Below, piece after piece: positions 56,301 through 64,000 of a stretch of 64,000 bases of DNA (positions are counted from its first letter, which is position 1; each line of letters begins with the position of its first letter). Below the pieces are notes generated by a model. That model was given only the letters and a program-made list of their open reading frames with translations, had not been told where the DNA came from and did not search any database. The position numbers and the translations under genes are program-made. The stretch is from Nectonema munidae. Its lineage: Eukaryota > Nematomorpha > Nectonematoida > Nectonematidae. The stretch is taken from assembly GCA_030549495.1 (NCBI GenBank), contig JAUIRK010000779.1, positions 62,001-126,000 on the forward strand. Direction: 5' to 3'.

Positions 56301-59212
56301 GTAGTAAGAATTACTAAGACATATTTAGCGTTGTAGGTAGAATTAGGGTGCTAAGATCTTAGCGAAAGTATGAAATGAACATTTGTAGACAGAGGAAGAA
56401 GCATCATGACTTGAATAAAATATTCTATATATGTCAAATCTTAGAAGAGACGAAAAGACTCGAGGAGAAGAATGATTACAAGCGACTCACTTCTTTATGT
56501 GTATGTAAATTAACTAAAGTTTGTCAAATGACCCATTTCTCCTTTTTAGCTACTCACATTAACTTTCAAGCTATTTAAATATTCCTTTCCATTAATTATT
56601 TCAATGATCTCGCCTATTTCCCCTTTGATTCCAAACTAATCTTTAGATACCACAGACGATTTCGTGATTTTAATAAAATTTCTTGATGTCTGCTTTTTCT
56701 CGAATCAAATGGGTGAAAATGATATTTCTTGTTTTTTTTTATTATTTACTTTGTGTTTATTTTTATTAGAATGATATTGGCTCACTCAATAATATAGTGT
56801 TTTTGGATTTGAGTCGTAACAACATAAGATTATTGCCGCCTACGATTAACCTTCTTACTAAACTCCGACACTTGGATTTATACGCCAATCAAATTAGAGA
56901 CTTGCCTTCTTCAATTGGCGTTCTCAAATCCCTCGTTTACTTAGATCTAAAGGAAAATCCTTTAAATCCTGACTTGAAACAAGTTGCCGGCTTTTGTACT
57001 ACAGCCAGTGAATGCAAGGATTGTGCAAAAAAGGTATGCTTTATGCTTTTTTTAGTTTTTGTTTTCGCATTAAGAGAAAAACGCGTTGAATGTTTGAATA
57101 TATGTAAACTGTCTGACTACATTTTGCCTTATTAAAAAAGGCATTACATTTTTTTATTTAATTAGAGAAGTAAAAATATTAAAAATCTAAGTCATAAAAT
57201 AGAAACATTGAATAATCGAGTATAAAATATCTATATTTCAGGGCCATAGACAAAAAGGCGCTTAAGCCCTCCCCTCCCGCGCCTCCAAATTTCATAAAAA
57301 ATTTGTTTAAAAAATTTCATTTATATGTATCGTTTTGAAAAATAAAATATTAATAAAAATCTTTTCCATTTATAAAAATGAATTTTGAAAAAGCTTCAAA
57401 ACAAAATTTGCAATAAATTTAAAAAGTTAAAATTAGAAATGAAAGCCTTTCCAAAGAAACACATAAAACTATTAGGACTGTTTTAATGTTTAAAGATTAT
57501 CATCTTAACCCATTTAAGGCCAAGCAAAGCAGACGATATCTAAAAAAACGCAGACGATTTATATTCAAAGTCATTGAAAAAAGCAGACGAAGATGGAATT
57601 ACTTATGTTCCAAAATAGGAACATTGGCATTGTGTAATCTTCATTTAGTGTGTTTGTGGATCAGTGGTTAACATGCAACCAATGATGTGAGTCAGTATTC
57701 TCCACGATGGCCATGTTATTGTACCATTTCAATATTTAATTAACTTTTTTATAATATATAATGTAACATCTTAAATTTCTATTAATGGAAATGTACATAG
57801 GGATATTGCGACAAAATCTAATGGTCACATCTAATAAACTTATGCCAGCAATTCCGTATTCTCATCCAAGAATATTCTTCTCACAGACAAAAATAGAATT
57901 GCATATCCTTGATTTCTTATGTATGTGCGCTAGCCAACATGCACCAAATGATGTGAGTGGCCCACGTCGCGTGGCAATAATGGAGAATATATAATAATTT
58001 ATGAAGGAGTGTGAAATCCCCGTGCATTAGGATTAGTGAGTCCTTTTCATCTCTCAATTGTGTTAATACGTCGTTATGATTGGTGCACAACATTGAAGTT
58101 TCCTTTTTTCGTATTTTATCACTATATTATATACAGTTAGCTTATTGGCACCAATTTTGCACGTTTATTGGTATATACTATATAGGATAACAGCGTTAGT
58201 ACAAATGCTAGTTAGATTTGAGATAGCTTATTCGGTATTTAGATGTTGGATAGGGGCATTTTCTTTTTTTTCGAACTACTACTGATATGTAACAGACGGG
58301 TTACAATCAAAAAAGAGACAACTTTGTCAAGTGCTCAAAAGAAGGAACTTTTTGTCACACTTTTGAATTTTTAAATATTTGTCACTCTTTTGAGCGGCTC
58401 TCATAACACACATGTGACCGAACAGCCAGTGAAACACAATATTCCACATTGTGTTCATTAAGCCTTCTGTCGTGTAGACATTTTTACCATTTGACACTTT
58501 GCCTTTTTACGTTTTGCTGTAAAGTCCCTTCAGGTGTAAGGTGTTAATTACACTTGTGTGCGTGACAAGAGAATCAGGTTCAATTTTTGGCTTGGCTGTC
58601 GATATTTTACATCACATTGGCGTCAAAAAACCGTATAAGCTACTCATTTATTCTTATCAACTGCTTTACATATTTACTACCAATATATATTTTTTAAAAC
58701 CACCAACATTTCATAGAAATAGGATATAAACGCTATGCTTATATGCAATAATGCCTAAAATTGATTGGTTAGAGTATACTTATTGAATTTGCTCTGCCTA
58801 GAATATGCATGTTCTTGTTTTTGGAAATTTAAGCTTAACATTATTCATTCATCACGTAAAATGCATTTAGCCACTAAATTTGTTCATTTTACTTCCTTCT
58901 TAATTAATTTATCTTCTTAAAGGTTGTTTCCTTCTACAAAAAGAGTTTGAAAATTGAAGAGGAGAAAAAGAAAATAAATTCAAAGATTGAAGCAGGTATT
59001 TTATTTTAGCCTTTAGTCCATCTCCCATTATACGAGGAATGCTCTTTTTATCATCTCTCGCAAAAGACAACAACATTCTGCCCAAGTAAAAAAGCCCCAC
59101 GGGTATATTTTGGTGGCCTAACTTTTTGAATTTTAACAAGTGCATCGTTATACTAAGCATTAAGTCTTTTTCCTATAGTTGTTCCTCACTTTCAAATTAC
59201 TTCTTTGAAAAG
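44232..59212 (+). CDS. LRRC59: LRRC59-like leucine-rich-repeat protein, multi-exon, 3' end outside the window
   Basis: LRRC59 is a tail-anchored ER membrane protein with cytosolic leucine-rich repeats, linked to FGF1 nuclear import and ribosome binding at the ER (family knowledge). Exons: 44232-44315, 49291-49350, 56770-57033, 58923-58995 and probably 59179-59212; all phases agree. Joined in order they follow human LRRC59: NKLDLSLSNLSIIPIGEI, KINEIDLSCNQISFIP, then IVFLDLSRNNIRLLPPTINL, LRHLDLYANQIRDLPSSIGV, LVYLDLKENPLNPDLKQVAG, and a Cys cap (FCTTASECKDCAKKV matching DCLDEKQCKQCANKV). A lysine/glutamate-rich helix follows. The C-terminal membrane anchor is not in the window. Introns hold a SINE, piggyBac, LINE and MITEs. 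Confidence 0.88.
44373..44430 (+). mobile_element. TTAA MITE, subtype C, left part
   Basis: 'cctttgaggaccaaaaattt' and 'aagaccaatcgtctgctttc' match the left half of 32200-32327. The right end is not clear; 'gtgtcacattgatcttcg' near 44648 resembles the inner right part of the copy at 16024, so it may span to about 44670 with an insertion. Confidence 0.55.
45163..45336. mobile_element. Harbinger-like MITE with a poly-C tract
   Basis: Ends GGGGTCATTCACAATTGACG and, inverted, GGGGTCATTCACAATTGATG (18/20). Flanked by the trinucleotide TAA on both sides (45160-45162 and 45337-45339), as for PIF/Harbinger elements. A run of about 16 C lies at 45279-45294. The flanking DNA on both sides contains tRNA-like words, so it may have landed in a SINE. 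Confidence 0.85.
45942..46111. mobile_element. 'gtcggagtc' MITE
   Basis: The left end 'cagggttatggtgtcggag' and right end 'gactccgcgactctgtaggg' are imperfect inverses. Related words occur near 7753 ('tgtggagtcggagtcgacaa'), 7988, 5912 and 46440 ('cagggctgaggagtccgagg'), so this is a small dispersed family. No target duplication was resolved. Confidence 0.5.
46940..48060 (-). pseudogene. Second transposase-like protein of the unknown family
   Basis: Minus-strand pieces, N to C: a Ser/Thr-rich start with KSDASASTSTRNENKSAIAV, FHPPVNNALFRRAHEMKKHL, and QAIVIKNEKEEIKLAAVKLR (47941-47525); then VVIRLQKKFSNKGFNKPQFL with SYQHHVLDLILSIVIDEELV (47561-47334); then LARHLSLPCIFYYAASERKL with QSICHFISHVWADYWFSDET (47326-47015). 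From memory, multi-copy arthropod proteins carry 'G(V)VVxLQ...KGFxKPQFIxCQHHVLDxIL' followed by 'HxEKVCHFIxxxWAxxWF' and, last, 'NxxAERxIKxMQDL'. That last part resembles the C-terminus of the 18.2-kb element, so I infer one family. Confidence 0.6.
48903..49070 (+). repeat. tRNA-derived SINE
   Basis: B box GGTTCGATCC at 48964-48973, an A-box-like TTAGTTAGATACTTGG about 22 bases upstream, then a tRNA-unrelated tail ('catagttcgacacaggcata') ending 'tacctttagcttaccttt'. Tail words match the inverse of the SINEs at 40485 and 62885. It is in LRRC59 intron 1. No CCA or cloverleaf is intact, so it is not a tRNA gene. Confidence 0.75.
49291..49350 (+). CDS. LRRC59: LRRC59 exon 2
   Basis: 60 bases: acceptor 'attttttttag', donor CCC|GTACGT. 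It reads IKYPKINEIDLSCNQISFIP, matching ALPKATVLDLSCNKLTTLP, with LDLSCN as IDLSCN. It is the first full LRR. Confidence 0.87.
49504..49633 (-). mobile_element. TTAA MITE, subtype A, complete
   Basis: TTAA at 49504-49507 and 49630-49633; inner ends GGTTATCGACCAGA and TCTGGTCGTTAATGG. It contains 'cttcggctttacattagata' and 'tcgtctggttattctgg'. It lies 270 bases left of the piggyBac element at 49907. Confidence 0.8.
50405..50795 (+). repeat. 23-bp minisatellite, 17 copies, inside piggyBac
   Basis: The unit is 'attcattgatatcgtaatag' plus 'ggc'. Copies 1-4 carry TAAGG (copies 2 and 3 also CG-C-AA), copies 5-16 are identical with TAGGG, and the last returns to TAAGG. Each unit holds the palindrome GATATC. 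It lies between the left terminal repeat and the transposase ATG, so it falls in the element's 5' regulatory region. Confidence 0.97.
51000..52346 (+). pseudogene. piggyBac transposase, damaged
   Basis: The ATG at 51000 opens an acidic, Ser-rich N-terminus (YESSSSSEFSSSLSYIFACD) open to a stop near 51213. Later frames carry the first Asp in VDENFILV (about 51650), SKPSKFGINFWMLCMKFEKS (about 51705-51765), VGCRAKK (about 51825), and the third Asp in GVDAADEMLRAYSTKPGSRR followed by WPLVVFFNLLDIVCLNTYIL (51895-52070). The C-terminus is a Cys-rich finger, CKICQKNKTRTCCPNCSIYI with CGSCSFQVCKLC. The block with the second Asp (DNFFTS) is missing, apparently by an internal deletion between about 51810 and 51825. 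At least two frameshifts and several stops are present. Confidence 0.9.
53170..54815 (+). mobile_element. RTE-like LINE, 5'-truncated, with reverse transcriptase
   Basis: Frames on + carry, in order: AIKKMKNNKAVGPDCIE (about 53318-53370); EGQFRFMSQKGTINAIFLLR and YAVFIDFEKAYDRILRQEVW (53650-53820, first catalytic Asp); GLHQGLDLSPFLLN (about 53930-53975); YADDVVVVD (about 54025, the catalytic DD); VKNFKYLGSTLIENSSEDIK; and a C-terminal ERLKWFGHVFKRGQKCIERK (54564 on). This is the layout of non-LTR elements of the RTE group. The endonuclease part is missing and several stops and frameshifts are present. A 20-bp word 'aataagattatagaacaaga' is duplicated near 53425-53485. Confidence 0.88.
54139..54492 (+). 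pseudogene. LINE reverse transcriptase, thumb and C-terminal part
   Basis: 117 open codons: NLEGQQIKRVKNFKYLGSTL, KRKIQAECKKWGDVSGVLWD and RMPMKLKGKIYKTILRSALL, followed by YGLETVPIKK...LEVAEMKMLRWMS. These are the standard post-YADD blocks of RTE-type elements (FKYLGS, LK.K.Y.T..RP.LLYG.E.W, E.RMLRWM). The frame stops just before the GVTR block. Confidence 0.85.
55000..55110. repeat. Paired 'GGATATCC' palindromes, probable MITE end
   Basis: AAGCCGGATATCCGGCTT (18-bp perfect palindrome) is followed about 45 bases on by CCCGGATATCCGGG (14-bp perfect). The sequence before, 'tagggatgaacgggagagca', looks like the outer end of a transposon. Much richer in G+C than the flanks. The other end was not found. 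Confidence 0.55.
55312..55415 (+). mobile_element. TTAA MITE, subtype A, left end intact
   Basis: TTAACCCGTTAACGACCAGA, then 'ataatcagacgatatctaat', 'gtaaagcagaagatttgtat' and 'gataaacgcagacttcgcat'. This is the best-preserved left half of subtype A. The right end is worn. Confidence 0.75.
56151..56275 (-). mobile_element. TTAA MITE, subtype A
   Basis: Ends CCGTTTAGCGACCAGAGTCG and TTCTGGTCGTTAACGGG. The interior 'tttacattagatatcgtctg' is the inverse of the copy at 55312. TTAA sites are mutated to TTAG at both edges. Confidence 0.75.
56770..57033 (+). CDS. LRRC59: LRRC59 exon 3 (LRRs and Cys cap)
   Basis: 264 bases, 88 codons, phase 0 both sides; acceptor 'tttttattag', donor AAG|GTATGC. Three LxxLxLxxNxIxxLP repeats, then LDLKENPLNP and the cap with Cys at CTTASECKDC. 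The cap matches the LRRC59 C-terminal LRR flank very closely. Confidence 0.95.
57505..57632 (+). mobile_element. TTAA MITE, subtype B, right end lost
   Basis: TTAACCCATTTAAGGCCAAG, then 'agcagacgatatctaaaaaa', 'acgcagacgatttatattca' and 'aaagcagacgaagatggaat', close to 23468-23603. The right inverted end is replaced by unrelated sequence. Confidence 0.75.
57640..58920. other. LRRC59 intron, no gene recognised
   Basis: Contains 'cttttgagcggctctca' near 58391, shared exactly with about 27655. Several 60-70 codon frames here show no homology. Nothing else was seen. Confidence 0.45.
58923..58995 (+). CDS. LRRC59: LRRC59 exon 4 (basic coiled coil)
   Basis: Acceptor 'atcttcttaaag', donor CAG|GTATTT, 24 codons plus 1 base: VVSFYKKSLKIEEEKKKINS then KIEA. 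It lies where LRRC59 has VLQHMKAVQADQERERQRR, the start of its charged helix. Confidence 0.8.
59179..59212 (+). CDS. LRRC59: Probable LRRC59 exon 5
   Basis: A 34-base segment between a strong acceptor ('tctttttcctatag') and a perfect donor (AAG|GTAAGT). In the phase left by exon 4 it reads VVPHFQITSLK and stays open. Sequence similarity is too short to judge, so this rests on splice sites and phase. Confidence 0.5.
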
Positions 59213-59716
59213 GTAAGTGAATAAATACTAGCATTCCGCCTACATTGTCTGGCATCTGTCACATATTCAGTCTTCTTTGTCTATAACACTTAAACAATAA
59301 CGATATTACAGGGGTGCACATCCGGGGGGGCGAAAAAATTTTCTATAAGCCTTCTGTTAATAATTTTTCCCAATAATTTTCTATAAGTAAGAGTTGCTGC
59401 TTGTTTATAAAACATGTATGATGATCGCATTATAGGATGTAATGATCATTCGAATACATGATAATTAGAGAGATTTTTTTTGACTTAAAAAATGATTTTT
59501 TGGCTTTATTTTTCACATTTTTGACTTTATTGCTATAAATTTTGACTTAACTTATTTTTTTAAATTTTGTAGTTCCAAATCCTGAAACTTAAACAAATTC
59601 TCGATAAAAACCTTTCTTAAACTCATTTTTTAAAACTTGACTTTATTGTTAAAGGTTTAACTTAATTTTTTTGACTTTTTGGCTATAAAAAGTAGATATC
59701 GTTTTAGAAATTATGT

Positions 59717-61095
59717 TTATTTTGAACGAATATTTAAACTTGAAAAAACATAAATAATAGAGAATGATGTGTTAAAATAAAATAAAAAGTATTTAAAAAT
59801 ATTTGATGGCAAGAAATTTCTATCTTTTGCCAACAATTTTTTCATTAAAGAGAATGTGATCTTTCCACTGCTACCGAAGTAGACTGGCAATTTTTTAAAA
59901 CTAAATACATTGAAGGGCAAATGTTTGGATTCTTTAATTGTATTATTTTAGTAATATCGTTGTCTTTCATTCTTTTATCTAAATATTCTTTGATACAGCA
60001 TTCGTCTTTTTTAAAATTCAAGGCTTCATATACATCAAATGCCTTCTTTATAATAAAGTTTGTGGATAAATTGGCGTCTATTATCTCACAAATACGTGAA
60101 TAGCAATCTTTGATATTCATGAGCTGCTCAACTATTGCATTGTTTTTAAGAGCCTTTTTTGTTCTGTTCAAAATGAGGCTGTCTTCAATGCTTTGAACAA
60201 TTTTTTTGATTGCAGGAAGATTTTCGCTATTGTAAATAGCCGCTCTGAGTCATGAAGTCCAACGTGTTACAATAGGGTAAGGAGGAGTGCCAATTTCTTT
60301 AAACAAAGCTTTTCTTTTTTTATTTTTAACTGTGAGCATTTTCATTGCGCTTATCAATTCATCCACTTCTTTATAAAAAACGCCTACTTTCATGGCACAG
60401 TTGTGCATAAGATGAGCAAAACAAGTAACATGAAAAAGATTTTCATATAATAGCTTTAATGTTTTTGTTGCTGATATGTTGTAGCTAGCTGCATCAGAAA
60501 TAAACAATAAAAATTTTTCTCTCAACTTGAAAATCTTTCAAAACATCATCTACCAGCTGTAAAGCCTTATTGGCATTAGCATGCTCTTTCAAAATCTCAT
60601 ACTTCACTCACTAACCAGCTTTTTGTGGAATCTCCACATCTAACAAAATATTACAGATAATATTTGAAAATATTTCAGTCTCGTCCAGTATAAGAAAAAG
60701 CTTTTATTTCAATGAGTTTTTCTACTGACATTTCTTCCACCATTTTTCTACTCTGACTTACAGAAGGCAAAGACTGGCCCATTTCAGAAAACAAACTATA
60801 TATACTTGGGTGATTAAGCTTATGTAGAGGTATATTAGCCTCTAGAAATGACCTGACTATTTTTTTCGAAAATTTTTTACTTGAACATTGCACAAAGGTG
60901 TTTATATTTTCGTTTTTTGCCATCATATCTTTCAAACTATTATGTTTTTTGAGCTTTCATGACTCTCGACAAAAAAAAGTTTGTCAAATTTAACCTTTAC
61001 GCTGCACAGTTTACAAAACAAATTACCATCAAGATCTACAGCAAACTCATCTGGGTACTTTGCAATAATATTTTGAACTTTTTGTAATCTTAGGC
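59717..61095 (-). pseudogene. hAT transposase (CGGBP1-like type), nearly full length in pieces
   Basis: Minus strand, N to C: a BED-like finger (QKVQNIIAKYPDEFAVDLDG, then NLFCKLCSVKVKF, about 61090-60990); MVEEMSVEKLIEIKAFSYTG; FLLFISDAASYNISATKTLK with LYENLFHVTCFAHLMHNCAM (60525-60250; first Asp in SDA, C..H in CFAH); GTPPYPIVTRWTS; and the C-terminal STSVAVERSHS (near 59850) continuing as FSLMKKLLAKDRNFLPSNIF. This is the order of hAT proteins related to CGGBP1. A few frameshifts and stops break it. Flanking DNA at 59460-59690 has repeated 'ttttgactttattgctataa' words, perhaps subterminal repeats. Ends were not resolved. Confidence 0.88.
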
Positions 61096-61643
61096 ATTTA
61101 ATAATCTAAAATAAAGCAGAAAATTAGAATAAAATAAAATAATAAAATAACGTAAAAACCTATTTTTTCAAAATGAAAACAAAAAGTTCTTGCTAATAGA
61201 TTAAATGAAGAGGGCAAATAAGTTATGCTGGATTGATAAAGTTGAAAAAATTTATTAAAAAAATAATTTTTGAATTTTAATTAAAAAATATAATCAATAA
61301 AATCTCTGACATTTTTAATATTTCTCATGATTAATAGTCAAAATATGAGTTTTAGAAAATTCCTATCAAACATATTTTACAGACGATGTGTGAGAGCTAT
61401 ATAATAATAATAATCCATTGTTTCAATATGCACACAATAAGTAAGCAATGTTTATCACACTCTCTGTAGTATTTTTGAGCAAACACATCTTGATGATCCA
61501 CTAGGTTTTCTCACTTTCTTCTGTCACAGTAATTCTATTCTCTTTCTGTTTCCTTCTCTGTTTTTCTCTTCCGCTTTCTCTGCTAAAACTCAAACTCTCT
61601 TCTCTCATTCAATCTCTCTTATCTCATTAAGCTTTCTTCTCTC

Positions 61644-61851
61644 CAGTGGCGTAGCTAGGCTGAAAAAACCAAATTTGCAAATTAAATCTTAACCCCCCCC
61701 CCCCCCCCCCCCTCCCCTCAGGCACCTTATGCGATATCAGTTTTCGAAAATTTCTCCAATGAAAGGATCAAGAAAGTATAAATAATGTTGCTCAATTTTT
61801 TTAACTTTCTAAATTGTGCCCCCTATCAATTTTTTTCTGGCTACACCACTG
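61644..61851. mobile_element. hAT MITE with perfect target duplication
   Basis: Flanked by CTTCTCTC on both sides (61636-61643 and 61852-61859). Ends CAGTGGCGTAGCTAGGC and, inverted, CAGTGGTGTAGCCAGAA. It contains a run of about 19 C near 61693-61712. The exact duplication suggests it is among the younger insertions here. Confidence 0.93.
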
Positions 61852-62283
61852 CTTCTCTCTAATTTGTATTTAGAGTTAAATTAAAAATAATTAAAAAAAA
61901 AAGCAGAATATAAGTTCAATATTTTCAGAACCTTTTTTCATGATACCAAAGTTCAGTTATTCAAATTAATCACAGATTTTTGGTAAAAATTTAGTTCCAT
62001 CAATACACCAAACATTTTGCAAAAATGGAAATTTGTTTATAAATGAGAGAAAAATAGTTTTCAATCGTTACAATTTTATATCAATGAATATTGTCAGACT
62101 CGCGTTAAAAAAAATTTTCAACAAAGGTCACTTAATCTTTATCACTACGTTTGTTACATTTTGTAACATTTGAAAACTTTAATTTTTTCAAGTCAAGAAA
62201 TTTTTTTAATAGCTATTTGGGAATGAATATTTTGACTAGCTATTCGGTTTAAAAGCAAAAATACTCTACTTGTTTAATATTTA

Positions 62284-63804
62284 AGCAGAGATATTTTTTA
62301 TAATGTTCGATTGTTAAATTTTTTAAGTAACACTGTACATAATTAATTAAACAATTTTTTTAAGAAAATTTGTTGATTATTATAATAAAAATATAATATC
62401 GAAACAAAATGTTTCAGTTGTTAAAAATGTATTTGATCTATTTATGACAGTTGGCAGAATTTTATTTGTAGACAAATAGTCAGAAAAAAACAATGATTTT
62501 CATGTTCTCGTATACTATGATTTTTATAATTTATGTTTGTTTAAATAGTTTTTTAATGATTTTGTGGTCTTAGACTTAAATAATTTTATGAAAAGTGATT
62601 AAACTACCATTTTTTGTATACTATGATTCCTTACAAAATGTAAAAAATACAGGCGTTTCCAAATCACCCTATAAGGGTTAGCTACTTCAACGTTGGCTTT
62701 TGCTGCTTATAAGAACTTTAAAATATCAAATAAACTATCTCATTTTTATGCCTCTTATTATTTTGAAATTATTCTGAGAATAGATAGTTCCATTTTAAAA
62801 TAGTGAAAATTGCTTTATTAGTTTATTTTGTCTCCTTTCTCTCTTATGCTAATTATGTAGCTAATTTTTCAATTTTGAGTAAAAAGTAAGGTAAAGGTAC
62901 CGTGGGTGTGTTTTCATTGACAAGGCACTGATGTATCGCTTATGTCAACTATGAACAAATTGGTATCGAGGAGGAATCGAATCCAGAGGCTTCCGTGCTG
63001 AGTCCATCATCTCAACCAACCTGCCATGCCACCCATAGAGTATGCTGTAGGGGATACGTCAAATTAGTTTTCAAAAAACTTAAGTTATGGTGTAAAATTT
63101 TTTAGTTTTTGTTGAAGCTCTAAAACTTTTTCTGATAGACTTTTTTTCCTTAAAAGTTATTATAAAAGGCAAATCATTGCAAAATGTTAAAAGTTATTTT
63201 ACTTTTTGTAGCTTGCACCAATTTAGCTTTTAAACTATTTTTGAATGATGCTGAGAAAAATGAAGTAATGCAATCTTAATTTATTGTTTGATTTTTGTTT
63301 GCACAATTTTATCTTTATTTTATACCCTATTTTGAGAATCTAACTAACTTAGAATTATTCTTATACACTAAAAAGAATGAAAAAATTCTAATACCAAGTT
63401 TTCTAACTTTAGATCTGTTTTACATTTTTGATAGAAATTACCTCAGAAAAGTTATGTAATTTGGATGTGTTTTTTTTAATTTATTTTCTCAATAAAACAT
63501 TTTCATTTTTTTGGAAGAAGAAATGGAACAACTGAAAATTAATGAATAATTTTTTTCATTCAATAAAATTTTCAATTTTTTTATTGTTAATTGTTATCTT
63601 TACCCCTTTTCTACACATAATTTGGAGATGGTGCGCATCTATTTCAATCAATCACATTTTTTCATATAAACATTGCAGGGTGTCTAGTAGACTCTTTGCC
63701 TTCAGACTACATTCACTAATATAAAACTCTCCAACCTTCAGTTATTTGTTCTCAGTTGTTTTCTCTATCAATCAAATATCCTTTCATCAATTCCTGTAAT
63801 GTGC
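62284..63804 (+). repeat. 1.5-kb dispersed repeat, copy 2
   Basis: Collinear with 39667-41043. It lacks the 42-bp tandem array of copy 1 but has about 350 extra bases at 63290-63645. The internal SINE is at the equivalent place. The 60-codon frame at 63542-63724 crosses the boundary of the extra block and has no relatives. It lies in or after the LRRC59 3' region. Confidence 0.85.
62885..63065 (-). repeat. tRNA-derived SINE
   Basis: On the minus strand: 'gggtggcatggcaggttggt', an A-box-like TGGTTGAGATGATGGA, B box GGATTCGATTCC at 62984-62973, then the tail to 'cacggtacctttaccttac'. It is the best-preserved copy in the window. Confidence 0.8.
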
Positions 63805-64000
63805 CTGATAGACTACTTCATTTTCAAATGAAAAGCCTCTTGGCTCCCCCCCCTCCCAACAATTTTCGATTTTTTTAAACTAGTGTATATGCGATATGCA
63901 AATTTAATTAAAATATTTTCGCTGGAAGTATAGTATTTAAATTTCACCAATTTTGTAAAAAAAAATATAAAGTAGTCTTATAAATTTATGTATGCGCTGA

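Noticed and set aside
57486-57671. Basic 61-codon frame (KQSRRYLKKRRRF...)
   Set aside because: It is the translation of a subtype B MITE; the same MITE elsewhere is not open.
1-64000. LTR retrotransposon, endogenous virus or Polinton
   Set aside because: No long terminal repeats, gag/protease/integrase-type, capsid or family B polymerase motifs were seen. The only reverse transcriptase is LINE-type.

Overview
The window is eukaryotic nuclear DNA. It is very AT-rich, with no operons or Shine-Dalgarno starts, genes in short phase-compatible exons with GT..AG borders, and roughly half of the recognisable content made of dead DNA transposons. The two host genes look arthropod-like and strongly diverged. 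Together with the hAT, piggyBac and tRNA-SINE load this suggests a crustacean, perhaps a caligid copepod (inference; no species marker was found).

Host genes. (1) An OTUB1-type otubain (deubiquitinase) lies on + from at least 5717 to its stop at 25812. Seven exons are readable and one micro-exon is probably missing. The Cys box (RDGNC) and the His box (PGHY) are present, but the usual Asp after HY is Cys. (2) An LRRC59-type leucine-rich-repeat ER membrane protein lies on + from 44232, with four clear exons, one likely fifth exon at 59179-59212, and the 3' part beyond the window. An unassigned 107-codon open frame on the - strand (43352-43675) lies just upstream of LRRC59.

Mobile elements by region. 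1-5000: hAT remains, a 150-bp tandem duplication and a Tigger/pogo relic. 8462-12503: a hAT with two other hATs inside it. 18026-20254: a 2.2-kb element with inverted ends whose protein matches no superfamily I can name; a second protein of apparently the same family lies at 46940-48060. 21090-21480, 38975-39562 and 49907-52664: three piggyBac elements, the last with both ends, TTAA sites and a 17-copy 23-bp minisatellite inside. 23321-24694, 28837-30240 and 59717-61095: hAT relics. 36985-37197: a Tc1/mariner-type helix-turn-helix fragment. 53170-54815: a truncated RTE-like LINE. Several hAT, Harbinger-like and foldback MITEs are also present.

The most abundant small repeat is a family of about 120-bp, TTAA-flanked MITEs, with at least eleven copies in three subtypes. 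A 1.4-1.5 kb repeat occurs twice (39667-41043 and 62284-63804), each copy carrying the same internal tRNA-derived SINE. I saw no LTR retrotransposon, endogenous virus, Polinton, rRNA, functional tRNA gene or CRISPR array.
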